A stretch of 64,000 bases of DNA from Candidatus Didemnitutus mandela. GTDB lineage: Bacteria > Verrucomicrobiota > Verrucomicrobiia > Opitutales > Opitutaceae. Position 1 is the first letter of the stretch. The number at the start of each line of letters is the position of its first letter. A program made the position numbers and the translations under genes. Shown one piece after another: positions 20,967 to 30,262 of the stretch. The stretch is taken from contig NJAL01000005.1 of assembly GCA_002591725.1 (NCBI GenBank), positions 124,001-188,000 on the forward strand. The letters are read 5' to 3'. Below the pieces are notes generated by a model. It searched no databases and was not told the DNA's origin. It saw only the letters and a program-made list of their open reading frames with translations.

Positions 20967-21818
20967 CTACAGGCGTTTTTTGCGGACGAAAAGCACGCTC
21001 AATATCAAGTGCAGCCTGTCACGCATGTCGAGACGGCTGACAATCTGATCGACCAAACCGTGCTTCAGCAAAAACTCAGCGGTTTGGAATCCGGAAGGAA
21101 GCGTTTGTTTTGTGGTCTCCTTGATGACGCGTGCGCCGGCGAAACCGATCATCGCACCCGGCTCGGCGATAATGACATCACCCAGTGTCGCGAAACTCGC
21201 CGTCACACCGCCGGTCGTCGGATGGGTTAGTACTGAGATGAAAGGAAGCTTCACTTTGCTGAGCCGGCCAAGCGCTGCGCTCGTTTTCGCCATCTGCATG
21301 AGGCTAAAAATCCCCTCTTGCATGCGGGCACCGCCCGAGGAACTGACGACAATGCACGGGATATTCTTCTTCAACGCGAGCTCGATCGCCCGGGTAATTT
21401 TCTCGCCCACCGCGGAACCCATGGCGCCGCCGCAAAAACGAAAATCCATCACTGCAATAGAAACGGGAATGCCATGAATTTGGCCCACACCGCAAACTAC
21501 CGCCTCGGTCAAGCCACTTTCCTCTTCATAGCGTTTGATGCGCTCGGGATAGGATGCTAAATCAACGAACTTGAGCGGATCTGCCGACTTCAGGCTGGAA
21601 TCGTGCTCTACAAACGAACCTTCATCCAACAGACTGGCGAGCCGCTGACGGCAACCGATAGGGAAATGGTAACCGCTGTTCGGAACTACCATGAGATTCG
21701 CTTCAATATCCTTGCTGAAAACGATTTCACCGGAGGCGAGACATTTTGTCCACACCCCTTTTGGGATGTCTTTCTTTTTTGGGGAGGCAACTAGGGTTGG
21801 TTTGGAAAAGTGGGACAT
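20967..21818 (-). CDS. accD: Acetyl-CoA carboxylase carboxyltransferase beta subunit, zinc ribbon lost
   Basis: AccD with AccA transfers carboxyl from carboxybiotin to acetyl-CoA to make malonyl-CoA for fatty acids. The carboxyltransferase core is complete: [21 protein letters not shown] sequence, [38 protein letters not shown] and [16 protein letters not shown]. The N-terminal zinc ribbon is not. Family C-x2-C and C-x2-C appear here as KCLASG and VVPNSGYHF, so only the first of four cysteines remains. The rest of the ribbon fold ([15 protein letters not shown]) is preserved in length. I prefer ATG at 21818 (MSHFSKPT) to the one at 21851 because homologous proteins begin this way. It forms a pair with folC. 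Confidence 0.9.
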   Translation of the reverse strand: MSHFSKPTLVASPKKKDIPKGVWTKCLASGEIVFSKDIEANLMVVPNSGYHFPIGCRQRLASLLDEGSFVEHDSSLKSADPLKFVDLASYPERIKRYEEESGLTEAVVCGVGQIHGIPVSIAVMDFRFCGGAMGSAVGEKITRAIELALKKNIPCIVVSSSGGARMQEGIFSLMQMAKTSAALGRLSKVKLPFISVLTHPTTGGVTASFATLGDVIIAEPGAMIGFAGARVIKETTKQTLPSGFQTAEFLLKHGLVDQIVSRLDMRDRLHLILSVLFVRKKRL

Positions 21819-22082
21819 ATGGTGATTAGCCGTGGCCAAAAGTGACGGCATCTAGTCTCGAGATGCCCACCCAGCGCAAGACTTTCGCACAAGTATTGAG
21901 TGGTACCCGTAGTTGAAATTTCGCAGCTAAGGAGATAGCTGACGCTGGACTAATGGCTGCATCGGGGGCCAAGGCAAAACATTTTTTAATGTTCGGCTGA
22001 CGCATTCCACGATCGAGCCGAGTTTACGTCAGTGTACCTTTAACTCTACGCAATCTATTTATAATTAATTGTTTTAAAAATT

Positions 22083-22555
22083 TTAATTTTTCCGCATATC
22101 TGGCGGATAGTTCGCTTTAGCTATAACCGTAATCCTGCTCTTTTCGGGGCGCAGCAGCACAGGCACACGTGCGGCGCCAGCGTCGCCCACGTAATTCCCA
22201 AAGCCCGCTAGGCGACGCATGATCGCAGCAATGCCTTCGAGCACGAAAGACTCATCCCTGATATTTCGGCGCGCGCACCAGCGCTCGGGGCCGGTTCTTT
22301 CAGCACCACTTCGTCTTTCCCTAGCCAGAGATCGGAACGAATGAAGCACAGTCCATATAAACGATTGCCTTCCATCTTCGCCGAGAAACGGCCCCCGCAC
22401 GTATCGCAGGGCTGTACGCGAGAAATAATTTTGTTTCGAAACGAGCGTACACATGCCACAATTCCTGCTTCCGCTGCGCTCCCGTAGTTCAGGCAGTTTT
22501 GCCGGAAAAAGATATTCGCTACGCTACGGGCAACCAACTGCAGCATCGGTTTCAT
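22083..22555 (-). pseudogene. Unidentified gene downstream of truA, frameshifted
   Basis: Two overlapping minus-strand frames look like parts of one protein. The first starts one base beyond the truA stop and has a cysteine pair, PCDTCGGRFS, then RSDLWLGKDEVVLKEPAPSA. The second continues with SFVLEGIAAIMRRLAGFG, then RVPVLLRPEKSRITVIAKAN and a stop at 22083. The natural wording of both halves and the tight position after truA suggest a fourth gene of the manC-ruvX-truA operon that broke recently. I do not recognise the family. Confidence 0.5.
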
Positions 22556-23338
22556 TCAATACAACACCTTCACCAGAAAGAGCCCGTGCGCCGGCGCGGT
22601 TTGGATGGCCGAACGACGACAGCCGGAGCAAAGGCTTTCGACGATCTTGTCGGCAGTCAGTTTTCCTAGTCCTACATTGACGAGTGTGCCAGCAAGGCTG
22701 CGCGCCATCTTGTAGAGGAACCCATTCGCTTCGAATGTGAGCCTCAACCACGACCCGCGCCGCACCAGCTCGATTCGCTGGAGCGTGCGCACCGTGGTTT
22801 CGCGCTCTGTACCGTTCTGGGCCGAAAAAGCCTTAAAATCGTGTTCCCCGCGCAACACTGTTATCGTAGCCCGCATTGCTGCTTCATCGAGCGCCCGCGG
22901 GACCGCCCAGCAATACGGAGCGCGGAACGGATTCGGTTCACCGAGAAAAATCTCGTAGCGATAGATTTTTCCACGTGCCGAAAGACGGGCGTGAAAATCG
23001 CTGGCGACTGGCCGCAGTGATCGGATTTGGATTGCTTGCGGTAATCTTGTCCGCAGGGCAACGCGCAATTTTTCTGCGCCATGCACCCAAGGCGTATCGA
23101 AGTGAAACACCTGTCCTAGCGCATGCACTCCTGAGTCGGTTCGTCCGCTGCCATGCAATCGGATCGAGGTTTTTAACACCGCTGCCAGCTGTTCCTCGAT
23201 TATGTTCTGTACTCCGCATCCGTTTTTCTGGCTCTGCCAGCCTTCAAACATATCGCCGTCGTAGGCACAAACGGCTTTCCACCGTTGTGGATGTTTTTTG
23301 AGTGTGGACGCTACAGCCAAAGCATTCACCGCAAGCAT
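22556..23338 (-). CDS. truA: tRNA pseudouridine(38-40) synthase
   Basis: TruA converts uridines 38, 39 and 40 in the anticodon arm of many tRNAs to pseudouridine. The protein of 260 residues has the catalytic Asp at residue 68 in GSGRTDSGVHALGQV, the N-terminal YDGDMFEGWQSQ, the RNA-binding GKIYRYEIF and the C-terminal FLYKMARSLAGTLVNVG. All are family landmarks. The first 20 residues are not conserved, and the true start may lie slightly downstream. The gene follows ruvX after 16 bases. Confidence 0.93.
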   Translation of the reverse strand: MLAVNALAVASTLKKHPQRWKAVCAYDGDMFEGWQSQKNGCGVQNIIEEQLAAVLKTSIRLHGSGRTDSGVHALGQVFHFDTPWVHGAEKLRVALRTRLPQAIQIRSLRPVASDFHARLSARGKIYRYEIFLGEPNPFRAPYCWAVPRALDEAAMRATITVLRGEHDFKAFSAQNGTERETTVRTLQRIELVRRGSWLRLTFEANGFLYKMARSLAGTLVNVGLGKLTADKIVESLCSGCRRSAIQTAPAHGLFLVKVLY

Positions 23339-23354
23339 ACCTCGTGTTGGTTGT

Positions 23355-23780
23355 TCATATTTCCGTGAGCGGCAGCATTTGCTGATCGAGAAAATCTTGC
23401 AGGATGATCGTGGCAGCGCGCGAATCGATCAGACCCGAGTTACGTACCCTGCGGCGGTTCTTTTTGGGAATCGAACTCTCTGCTACGTAGCTCGTGAGAC
23501 TTTCTTCAACAGTATACACTGGGAGCCCAAAATGCCGCTCAAGTTCAGCAACGAAGGCGTCGACTTCGCGCGCCTTGAAACCGACAGATCCATCCATGTT
23601 GCAGGGATAACCGATGACAAACGCAGTCACTTGTCGCTCGGCAACAACCGTGTGCAATTTTTTCCAACAGGCATCCCCGGGCGCCTCGAGAATCGCTGGC
23701 AGTGGCGTGGCCACACCTATCTCATTACCAAAACTCAGACCGATGCGCTTTGTCCCGTAGTCGAGGCCAATGTAGCGCAT
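23355..23780 (-). CDS. ruvX: RuvX/YqgF family pre-16S rRNA nuclease, Holliday-junction resolvase-like
   Basis: The protein of 141 residues has an RNase H-like fold. It begins RYIGLDYGTKRIGLSFGN with the first active-site Asp. VIGYPCNMDGSVGFKAREV is the central motif, usually GLPLxMDGSxG, with the Leu of GLP replaced by Tyr. The second acidic site is VYTVEESLTSY, and RVRNSGLIDSRAATIILQDFL supplies the C-terminal Asp. The family matures the 16S rRNA 5' end and is nearly universal. It is packed between manC (3-base gap) and truA (16-base gap), so the three are certainly one operon. Confidence 0.9.
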   Translation of the reverse strand: MRYIGLDYGTKRIGLSFGNEIGVATPLPAILEAPGDACWKKLHTVVAERQVTAFVIGYPCNMDGSVGFKAREVDAFVAELERHFGLPVYTVEESLTSYVAESSIPKKNRRRVRNSGLIDSRAATIILQDFLDQQMLPLTEI

Positions 23781-23783
23781 GGT

Positions 23784-24869
23784 TTAGAGAAACTTTTTCA
23801 ACTCTTCGTGTTCCCCGAGTCGCCTGAGCAGCTTTTTGATCTCCTGTGCCTTATCCTTCGGACAGACGAGCGTCGCGTCCGGGGTGTGTACGACCACTAA
23901 ACCGTTTGCACCGACGATCGCAGCCAGATGGCCGGCTGAAGAGACGACGATATTGTTGGCGCCGGATTCGACCATCGCGAGACCGCGCAGCACGTTGCCG
24001 GCTTCGTCTGCCGAAAAATAATTAGCGATAGCTGGCCAGGCGCCGACGTCGTCCCAATAGCAGGTTGCAGGAAGAACCACCACGTTGGTCGATTTTTCCA
24101 TCAAAGCGTAGTCGACCGAAATCTTTTTCAGCGACGGATAAAGTTTCGCGAGCGCCTTTCCCCAGCCCTCTTTTTTCACATTCGCTTCCAATCCAATCAG
24201 GGTGGCGTGAAGCTCCGGAAAGTGACGCTTCAAACCGGCTTCAACTACCGGAACACGCCAGACAAACATGCCCGCATTCCAATAATATTCCCCCGTTTCG
24301 AAGTATTTTTCCGCAATCGCACGGTCAGGTTTTTCCACGAAGCGCTGTACTGTAAACACCTCGGTACCAGCGATGTGTTTCCAAACAGAGCCCCGGTGGA
24401 TGTAACCGAAGCCTGTGGCCGGTTCACTGGGCTTGATGCCGATGGTGACGAGTACGTCGCTACTCTCTGCCGCGGAAAACGCTGTGTCCAACAAACGCTG
24501 ATAATTGGTAACATTATGAATAACATGATCTGACGGTAGCATGGCAAACGTTGCTTGCGGAGATCGTTCCTTGACCAACAATGTAGCAAGCCCGGTCGCC
24601 ATGGCCGTGTCGCGGCCCATTGGTTCGGCTACAAAGTTTTCTACTGAGAGCTCCGGACATGCCGCATGCACACCAGCCAGTTGTGTTTGAGTGGTAATGA
24701 CAAAAATATTTTCCCGCGGCACGAAACCGGTCACACGCTCAACCGTCTGGGCAAGCATTGGCTTTTCTCCGACGATTGGAAGTAGGTGTTTGGGCTTGGC
24801 TTGGCGGCTCTGTGGCCAGAAGCGCTCGCCACAGCCTCCTGCCATAATAACAACAAAACGATCAGACAT
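23784..24869 (-). CDS. manC: Mannose-1-phosphate guanylyltransferase
   Basis: The enzyme makes GDP-mannose from mannose-1-phosphate and GTP. The nucleotide-binding signature MAGGCGERFWPQS lies near residue 10. KPKHLLPIVG, EPMGRDTAMATGLA, LPSDHVI, GIKPSEPATGFGYI, FVEKPD and YYWNAGMFVW follow. At 361 residues it is the single-domain type without a C-terminal isomerase. GDP-mannose would feed glycans or GDP-fucose. It is notable that the gene survives while the polysaccharide cluster at 46-55 kb is dead. It is the first gene of the manC-ruvX-truA operon. Confidence 0.92.
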   Translation of the reverse strand: MSDRFVVIMAGGCGERFWPQSRQAKPKHLLPIVGEKPMLAQTVERVTGFVPRENIFVITTQTQLAGVHAACPELSVENFVAEPMGRDTAMATGLATLLVKERSPQATFAMLPSDHVIHNVTNYQRLLDTAFSAAESSDVLVTIGIKPSEPATGFGYIHRGSVWKHIAGTEVFTVQRFVEKPDRAIAEKYFETGEYYWNAGMFVWRVPVVEAGLKRHFPELHATLIGLEANVKKEGWGKALAKLYPSLKKISVDYALMEKSTNVVVLPATCYWDDVGAWPAIANYFSADEAGNVLRGLAMVESGANNIVVSSAGHLAAIVGANGLVVVHTPDATLVCPKDKAQEIKKLLRRLGEHEELKKFL

Positions 24870-25303
24870 TCCTTAGAAAAAAAACTGCGTAGGAGGCGCG
24901 CGTCAACGGTTAACTCGGGGTTTCCGTTTCCTTTTACATTTACACTGTCAACGGCAGATTTCGGCGTATATAATTTTTTTAAAAATCGGATTAAGCACTA
25001 TCGCTGGCTATCTTAAGAAAACTCTTTGCTGATAAACGTGCACAGAGTTGACGAATGAGTATCTGTTATCGAGAAGGGCAACAGCCATCATTATACCGAT
25101 GCAGCAGATCCCGCCGGTGCTAGATAAGCCTGTCCCTGAAACAGAAAGTCTTTTGCGATGCTCTTCACAGAGAGGAGAAAAGCACGGATAGCGCAATATT
25201 CTGTGCGTTCACAACTTTCAAAATACCACTAAAATGTTGCCGGTGAGATCGATGTGTGGGTTAAGTTTGTCGATCTCATGCTTGCGGGCATATAATTAAT
25301 ATA
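24870..25303. other. Spacer without gene, contains promoter region of manC operon
   Basis: About 430 bases between two minus-strand genes show no convincing frame. It has AT-rich patches (TATATAATTTTTTTAAAAA near 24968 and ATTAATATATTAAT at 25290-25303). The first may contribute to the manC promoter, but no clear -35 and -10 pair can be fixed. Confidence 0.3.
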
Positions 25304-25651
25304 TTAACCTTTGGTACGCGCTTTTGTCAGGCCGACAGCCTTTTTTATATTATAAACACTCGGCAGCGAAATGCCGCTAGTTTCAGCCACTTCCTCGCCT
25401 GTTCTGCCCGCCTTTAAAGCTTCGACGACCTTTTGCTTAAGCGCCGGTGTAATTATCGTGCGATTGCGTTTGCAACCACTGTTTTTCCCTGGATCCTTGC
25501 TATTCACATTTTTTACTGCAGCTACGAAATCATCGACGGTGCTGAAACCATATTTGATATGCAATTCAGAAAGCTGCTTCTCAACCTGTTTTTCCAAGGC
25601 TGTGATGCGCTTTTTGAAGGTTTCGATCTGTTGGATTTTGTCGGTAACCAT
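25304..25651 (-). CDS. Small coiled-coil/helix-turn-helix DNA-binding protein
   Basis: The protein of 115 residues begins with a charged helix predicted to be a coiled coil (QQIETFKKRITALEKQVEKQ). A linker with KDPGKNSGCKRNRTIITPA follows. It ends with a helix-turn-helix of the kind found in transposase and resolvase N-termini: ALKQKVVEALKAGRTGEEVA, then ETSGISLPSVYNIKKAVGL. The C-terminal helix ALGISxPSVxNIKKxxGL is familiar from small Verrucomicrobia regulators, but I cannot name an ortholog. The combination suggests a dimeric DNA-binding protein, perhaps nucleoid-associated or a regulator. It is intact amid decay, so probably selected. It lies divergently, about 130 bases from the start of the 34-residue peptide gene. 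Confidence 0.75.
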   Translation of the reverse strand: MVTDKIQQIETFKKRITALEKQVEKQLSELHIKYGFSTVDDFVAAVKNVNSKDPGKNSGCKRNRTIITPALKQKVVEALKAGRTGEEVAETSGISLPSVYNIKKAVGLTKARTKG

Positions 25652-25781
25652 GATCGCAGTAATATATTCTAATTATTTTTAACGAAGTTCAACTTCTTGA
25701 GCTTTCAGCCATTGATCAATACAGAAACTTGACTCCTTCGTCTAGTAGTATTCAAAAAAAACTCTCTCAACCTAATCACTC

Positions 25782-25886
25782 ATGGGAAAACAATATAACA
25801 AAATCATAAAAAAGAAACGCAGGGTTGCCTATATAAAACGTAATAAAACAGTAGTCGCTAAAGCAAAGGGCGCAAAAAAAAAATAA
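25782..25886 (+). CDS. 34-residue lysine-rich peptide
   Basis: ATG at 25782 opens a frame of 34 codons ending TAA at 25886. The peptide starts MGKQYNKIIKKKRRVAYIKR, continues NKTVVAKAKGAKKK, and carries some sixteen Lys or Arg residues, so it is strongly basic. From memory, very similar short basic proteins (M-x-K-x-YNK-x-x-KRxRRxxYLKRK) occur in Opitutales genomes, which argues that it is real; this should be verified. Its composition suits an RNA- or ribosome-associated peptide or a DNA-condensing peptide. The last codons are a ten-A run ending in frame. No ribosome-binding site is obvious. Confidence 0.65.
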   Translation: MGKQYNKIIKKKRRVAYIKRNKTVVAKAKGAKKK

Positions 25887-26638
25887 AAATTTTGCAACAA
25901 GGCTTTTCCGCACCAGCCGTTGTTTATGTCGCTAAAAGTCAGTTTCATCCCTTTCGGATGTGCTAGGGACTAACCGATAGCGAACTCAATGGCCAGCGGT
26001 TAAGCATGTGCATAAAGTGGGAACAGTGCTGATTCCCAAGGAGGGAAAGGCCGATATAGTGATTTTGAATCACGCGCTCATTTATCTGACTCATCGAAAA
26101 AAGAGTCGATTGGGCGCAATTTTAAGTGTACACCAGAGCTGTTCCGTGCGTAAGCGCTGTCGCAAACAAAAACTGATTCTCACCAGCTGCATGTCGCATG
26201 GGTTTTTGCGAAAAATCTGTCAGAAGCCGATACCTTTATCGGTCTCTATCAGCTCAACAAAATCGCTCCGACTATCGAAGAAGCTTACACCAAGGAGTGT
26301 GGTAAAAAAGACCCACAGGTTTCTCGTCGTTTCCATTCAGCACGATTCAGTCGTTGGCGCGGCACTATTCGCGTCAGATGGGGAAAGGTACGCTGCATAT
26401 CTGTCAGATCGTGGAAAATGTCGGCGTGGTCGAACTCGAAATTGTTTATGATCACTAAATGTGAGAGATAGTGGATGAATTTGCTACGCTTGTCGAAAAA
26501 CGCGCTATCCATACTCGTCTCTCTCGATGACGAAAGGGTCTCCAGGGCTGCCGAAGTGACTTCCGGTCGGCGGGTCCAGTGGCACGCTACCGATAAGGAA
26601 ACAGGGATTTCAGCCGTCCTCGCTCAGCAAAAACGCCG

Positions 26639-27394
26639 TCAACGTTGCCGTGGTAGTTTTCCTGTGCGTGCTGGCGATGGTAAGGTTTTTCGCCAACCGA
26701 AGGCGGTTTGCGCCAGAAACACCGGAAGCGAGACAAACTTAAGCTTCCGCGTTTCGAGCAGAGCCAAACTCATGGGTGGATAGATACCCACACCGACTCC
26801 CATGACTTTGTGGTCTGCTGTTTTCGCGAGCAAAGCCGCATTGCCCATGGCCGTGTCCCGTAGGTTCCCATGAAATAAGTCTTCATTTTTAGCCTATCTG
26901 AAACAAAATGGCTCAAAGCGTTTTAAATAGTTACACTTGAATCCGGTTGGGCTCACTATCGTGAGTAAACAGCCTGCCGACTGCGACCATCCTGGGTGGC
27001 GCCCACGGTTTGGATTTTTATATTCTCGGCAGTACTTTTTTTTCGCCAGCAGGTCGTGCTGTTCGACGCCAATGAGATCCGGACTCCAACCGATTGAAAG
27101 CTCGATGCCGTTTTTCGCTTTCAAAAGATAGTCCTAAAAAGAACGGCGTACGCCTTTTTTCTTAGGCGGCCCCTAAATCAGGGCGCTACACACCCTCCAT
27201 AACGTCGCCGGGTAGACCGAAATCGGCATATCGACATCACCAATATCCTTTTTGTCCATCTTGCAAAACCAATATTCCCCTCGGCCTATCCCATCTCCTT
27301 GGGGGCCAGTTAAACCAATCTCCTTTCGTGAGTAGTTGCAATTAACCATGGTTGGGACGACGCCAAGGCGGCGTTCTTCGATCCGGCCGATCAT
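26639..27394 (-). pseudogene. Unidentified minus-strand gene remnant next to the rhamnose genes
   Basis: Three consecutive minus-strand frames carry natural-looking protein text: VVPTMVNCNYSRKEIGLTG, then NGIELSIGWSPDLIGVEQHD followed by LLAKKKYCREYKNP, then MGNAALLAKTADHKVMGVGV followed by GIYPPMSLALLETRKLKF. They may be parts of one gene divergent from the rhamnose genes, for example a regulator or an associated enzyme. No family signature is recognised. A strong hairpin at 27133-27166 separates the first two parts, so they may belong to two genes. Confidence 0.35.
27133..27166. terminator. Bidirectional hairpin terminator
   Basis: CCTAAAAAGAACGGCG and CGCCTTTTTTCTTAGG form an imperfect 16-bp inverted repeat with two mismatches, with the core GGCGTACGCC flanked by A5 and T6. 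It would terminate transcription in both directions, although the flanking genes are now ruins. Confidence 0.6.
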
Positions 27395-27399
27395 CTAGT

Positions 27400-29222
27400 C
27401 TAGCCTTCAAACCTTCCCAATAACAACTTCAAAACTCTGCGCTTTCTGCTCCGACAGGGGGGGCTCAAGGCGCAAAACCGAGAAAGACATCATTAACATG
27501 TATACGCGTGCCACGTTCAATCTGAATTTGAATTTGCGTGTTTTCTCGATTCCGCATGCCACTATACTCTTTCCTTCCCGGCAAGAATGTACGACCAATA
27601 TGTACCTGACGATCGATTATCTCGATCGCAGCGTCGTAGAGTTGCAAAAACGTACCAAGAAAATTTTCAGCGGGAAGATAGCCTACGCACCGTGGGGTGT
27701 CTGAACTTCGAACTCGGCCTGGCAGTTTAGGAAATCTCCAAGAAAAATTTGGAGACCCGTGCGATTATGGTGAGCCAGCATTGGCTTCATTTCGTGGGCT
27801 GGCGACGATAAATCAGTGCTACGCGGACACGCTCTAACTCTGCCGAGAAAGCCTTCTAACTCTACATCGAGACAAAATACGTAGTCAAGGACAGCAATAC
27901 CACCGCTTCCGGTGGCGCGAAATGCCAAACCCCTCGACGGACAGCAAACGCGCTTCTACCTTCGCTGCGGGTTTCCCTTGGCTCTCGGCGGTCGGGCTTC
28001 ACAACAAAAGCGCTTCATTGGCACCGTTCAGGACGACACGAAGATTTTTGGCTTTATCAACTCGAAGGATGCTGCCCGTTTTACTGAACTCGACACGAAC
28101 TACCACAAAAACCAAGCTTCCCACGTTTAGACCGAGGACGTTACGGTGCTTTAATGCCAGCCTTGGTATCTATCGAAAATCTTATGTTATGCGGAAGTAT
28201 AGAGATACCAAACTCGCTCGTAATATGCAACCCAAACTCGGCGGTCGCCTTCATCCCCGATCTCTCGGCATGGTTGCCTGGGCAAGGTCAAGTTTGAGAC
28301 TTACGTTACCACGGAATTTTACAGTTGCGCTTTCGAAATTATGCGCGGTGCCGAAGTGATCGACAAATAGATCGCCCTTCCGCAGCAGGAAGTCTTCTAC
28401 ATCCAATACTGGCTTCTCAAGGGAACGAAGCTGAAACGCACACCTCCGAAGAAGGAGCTCGACCGTCAGATCATTATCGTTATCAACACTGATTCCAGCA
28501 TCAGAACAAGAAAGCCGCATACCGTCTCATCAAGAAAGGCGCGTGCATCGTTTGCGTCAACCTAAACGAAGCCACCGCCGAGAAAATCGAAGCTAAATAC
28601 AGCGTCAGTATCGGCAGCGCGAACACCGGCCTTTCGAATTGCGTCCACCTGTCAGCTCCGCCGCCAGCATTACAGATCGCGTTAGCATTCGTGCAATGTT
28701 CGAAAATGGATAGCCTTTGCTTACGGCGCTCCAACTGCGTCATATCTGGCATCTTTGTTCCGAGCGTTGCGTCCAGCCACATCCCCGACGATAAGTGGGC
28801 GCTCGTTTTCGACATCGGCGTCACCGGCTCTTATATTTGTCGACGACGAGGTGGCAAAAGCTTCGAAGGAGCAAGACCTTAAAGGACCAGCTCGTCCTTA
28901 CCACGTCCGCTAACGCGGTCGTCTCGAAAAAACTCGGTCGCCCTACGACTCCTCAAAGGCTTCCTCTAACTACTTCATGTGCGAATTTGTCATCGAGCTC
29001 TGCTGCTCATCCGTGTCAACAACATGATTTCAGCGACCGCTGTGTAGGGCTCCGCGACATTCCCGCGCGGTCGCGTTATCGGCTCGTTTGCGAAGTACAA
29101 TATTCCTTACACCAACGAGCAAGCCGGAGGCCTATTCGCTGCTGGCTTCGAAGCGCCTCAGCAAAACCACCGGTCTGATCATCACAGTTGGTGGCGGTTT
29201 GCACGAAGCCTTCTCCCGCTAA
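27400..29222 (+). pseudogene. rhaD: Bifunctional rhamnulose-1-phosphate aldolase/short-chain dehydrogenase, decayed
   Basis: A near-complete ruin of the two-domain enzyme can be followed with many frame changes. The aldolase part begins near 27485 with MYTRATFNLN, CTTNMYLTIDYLDRS-type text and KIFSGKIAYAPWG, then LETRAIMVSQHWLHF at 27750. The connecting part has KRFIGTVQDDTKIFGFINSK then DAARFTELDTN (28010-28105) and VTTEFYSCAFEIMRGAEVID (28305-28370). The dehydrogenase part has AAYRLIKKGACIVCVNLNEA, GIFVPSVAS, IPDDKWALVFDI, GQLVLTTSANAVVSKK-like text and SKTTGLIITVGGGLHEAFSR at the end. The intact family splits rhamnulose-1-phosphate and oxidises lactaldehyde. It is followed directly by the rhaA ruin, so this was a rhamnose operon. 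Confidence 0.8.
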
Positions 29223-29234
29223 ACGTGGCCCATC

Positions 29235-30262
29235 CGCTATAAATTTCTTTTGGCTCGATCTCCACGAACAGCTCGTTGCTGTCGTGGCGCGAACCTGCCG
29301 TTATCGCATGACGAATACAATACATTGGGTTTTGAGCTTCGCACGAAGACTTATCGGTGTCGGCATCATAGCGGCAAGCGGTGTTATCCTGCCCGTCTGC
29401 GCAACGGCGACGAGATACGTGCCGATCTCGATTTCGTCCTTAAACTCCTCCCCGGGAAACAGCACCTTAACATTCGTGCCTTCTATGCGGAAACCGGAAC
29501 GGCAATTCCGACTACACGCTCTCCAGTGGAGGCTTCGCCGTCCGCAATTTTTGAATCAACCACAGCAAATCCTGCTGCCAACATCGCCGAAGGCTTCATC
29601 AAGACACTTGGCACGCCTTCCATCTAATTATTAAATTATTATGTGCTGGACCGTTGCAAAAGCAAGTCTACCGACCGTTTCTCTCCACACGGGCGCCTCA
29701 CAAGCCCTCCTATGACGCCATCTTCGCCGATAAGTCAGTCAATCAGAAACTCTGCGCGGACGTTGTCGAAGGGAAACTCTTCACTTTCGATTTCCAGGAG
29801 TGTGTCATCGGCTTGCAGGAGTTTATTTCAACTACACGCTCAGCCCCAAAAAGTGCCCTACCCCAAAACTCATCCACTACTTACTAACCGACTTAAGCCG
29901 TTTTTTGATAATATTTTATCGTGCCTCTTGTGTCTCGTGTCTCCAGTTCCACGAAAAGCTTTTTTTTCACGCTTCGCGGCCCATCAGTTGAGATTCAGAC
30001 TGCGCTGTTATCCTCGACGACGCCGTTCGTAACCTCTTCCGCAAAACCGCCCGCGGCTACGTATGGGGATCGCGTTTACTTTGCTCTCGAGTTCTTCGAC
30101 TCCTCGATCAAGTGCATCGCGGCCTTATGTCGCCAGCACCCGCGCCACGTGTTAGGCAGATTCTCTGCGGTCTGTTCGATCCTGTGCTTGCTTCCGAAAA
30201 AACCGTTCAGCGACCACGAATGCGTCGCGCTCATGGAACTTGCCGAATCACTTGTTTGAGGT
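29235..30262 (+). pseudogene. rhaA: L-rhamnose isomerase, decayed
   Basis: The order of pieces follows the isomerase: LDLHEQLVAVVA, GFELRTKTYRC, RNGDEIRADLDFVLKLLPGK then QHLNIRAFYAETG (29410-29500), DAIFADKSVNQKLCADVVEG then KLF (29710-29790), CVIGLQEF, FHEKLFFHASRPIS (29950-29990), then DSDCAVILDDAVRNLFRKTA, VYFALEFFDSSI and a C-terminal CVALMELAESLV. The enzyme would convert L-rhamnose to L-rhamnulose with a metal cofactor. The family HWD/HF metal sites are no longer in a continuous frame, and there are at least five frame changes. It lies immediately after the aldolase/dehydrogenase ruin. Confidence 0.8.

Larger units (their letters stand above)
25887..27399. other. Decayed DNA with unidentified remnants
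   Basis: On the plus strand at 26190-26460 a readable series (SEADTFIGLYQLNKIAPTIE then EAYTKECGKKDP, later VSIQHDSVVGAALFASDGER and VENVGVVELEIVYDH) suggests a lost plus-strand gene. On the minus strand from 27394 to 26639 another readable series occurs (see next entry). I cannot assign either. Confidence 0.35.

Noticed and set aside
23600..23640. RuvX with a damaged active site
   Set aside because: The central motif has Tyr in place of Leu, but both acidic sites and the C-terminal Asp are present, so the protein is probably functional.
26190..26460. Possible catalase, polymerase or kinase remnant
   Set aside because: SEADTFIGLYQLNKIAPTIE reads like protein, but no known family order could be matched.
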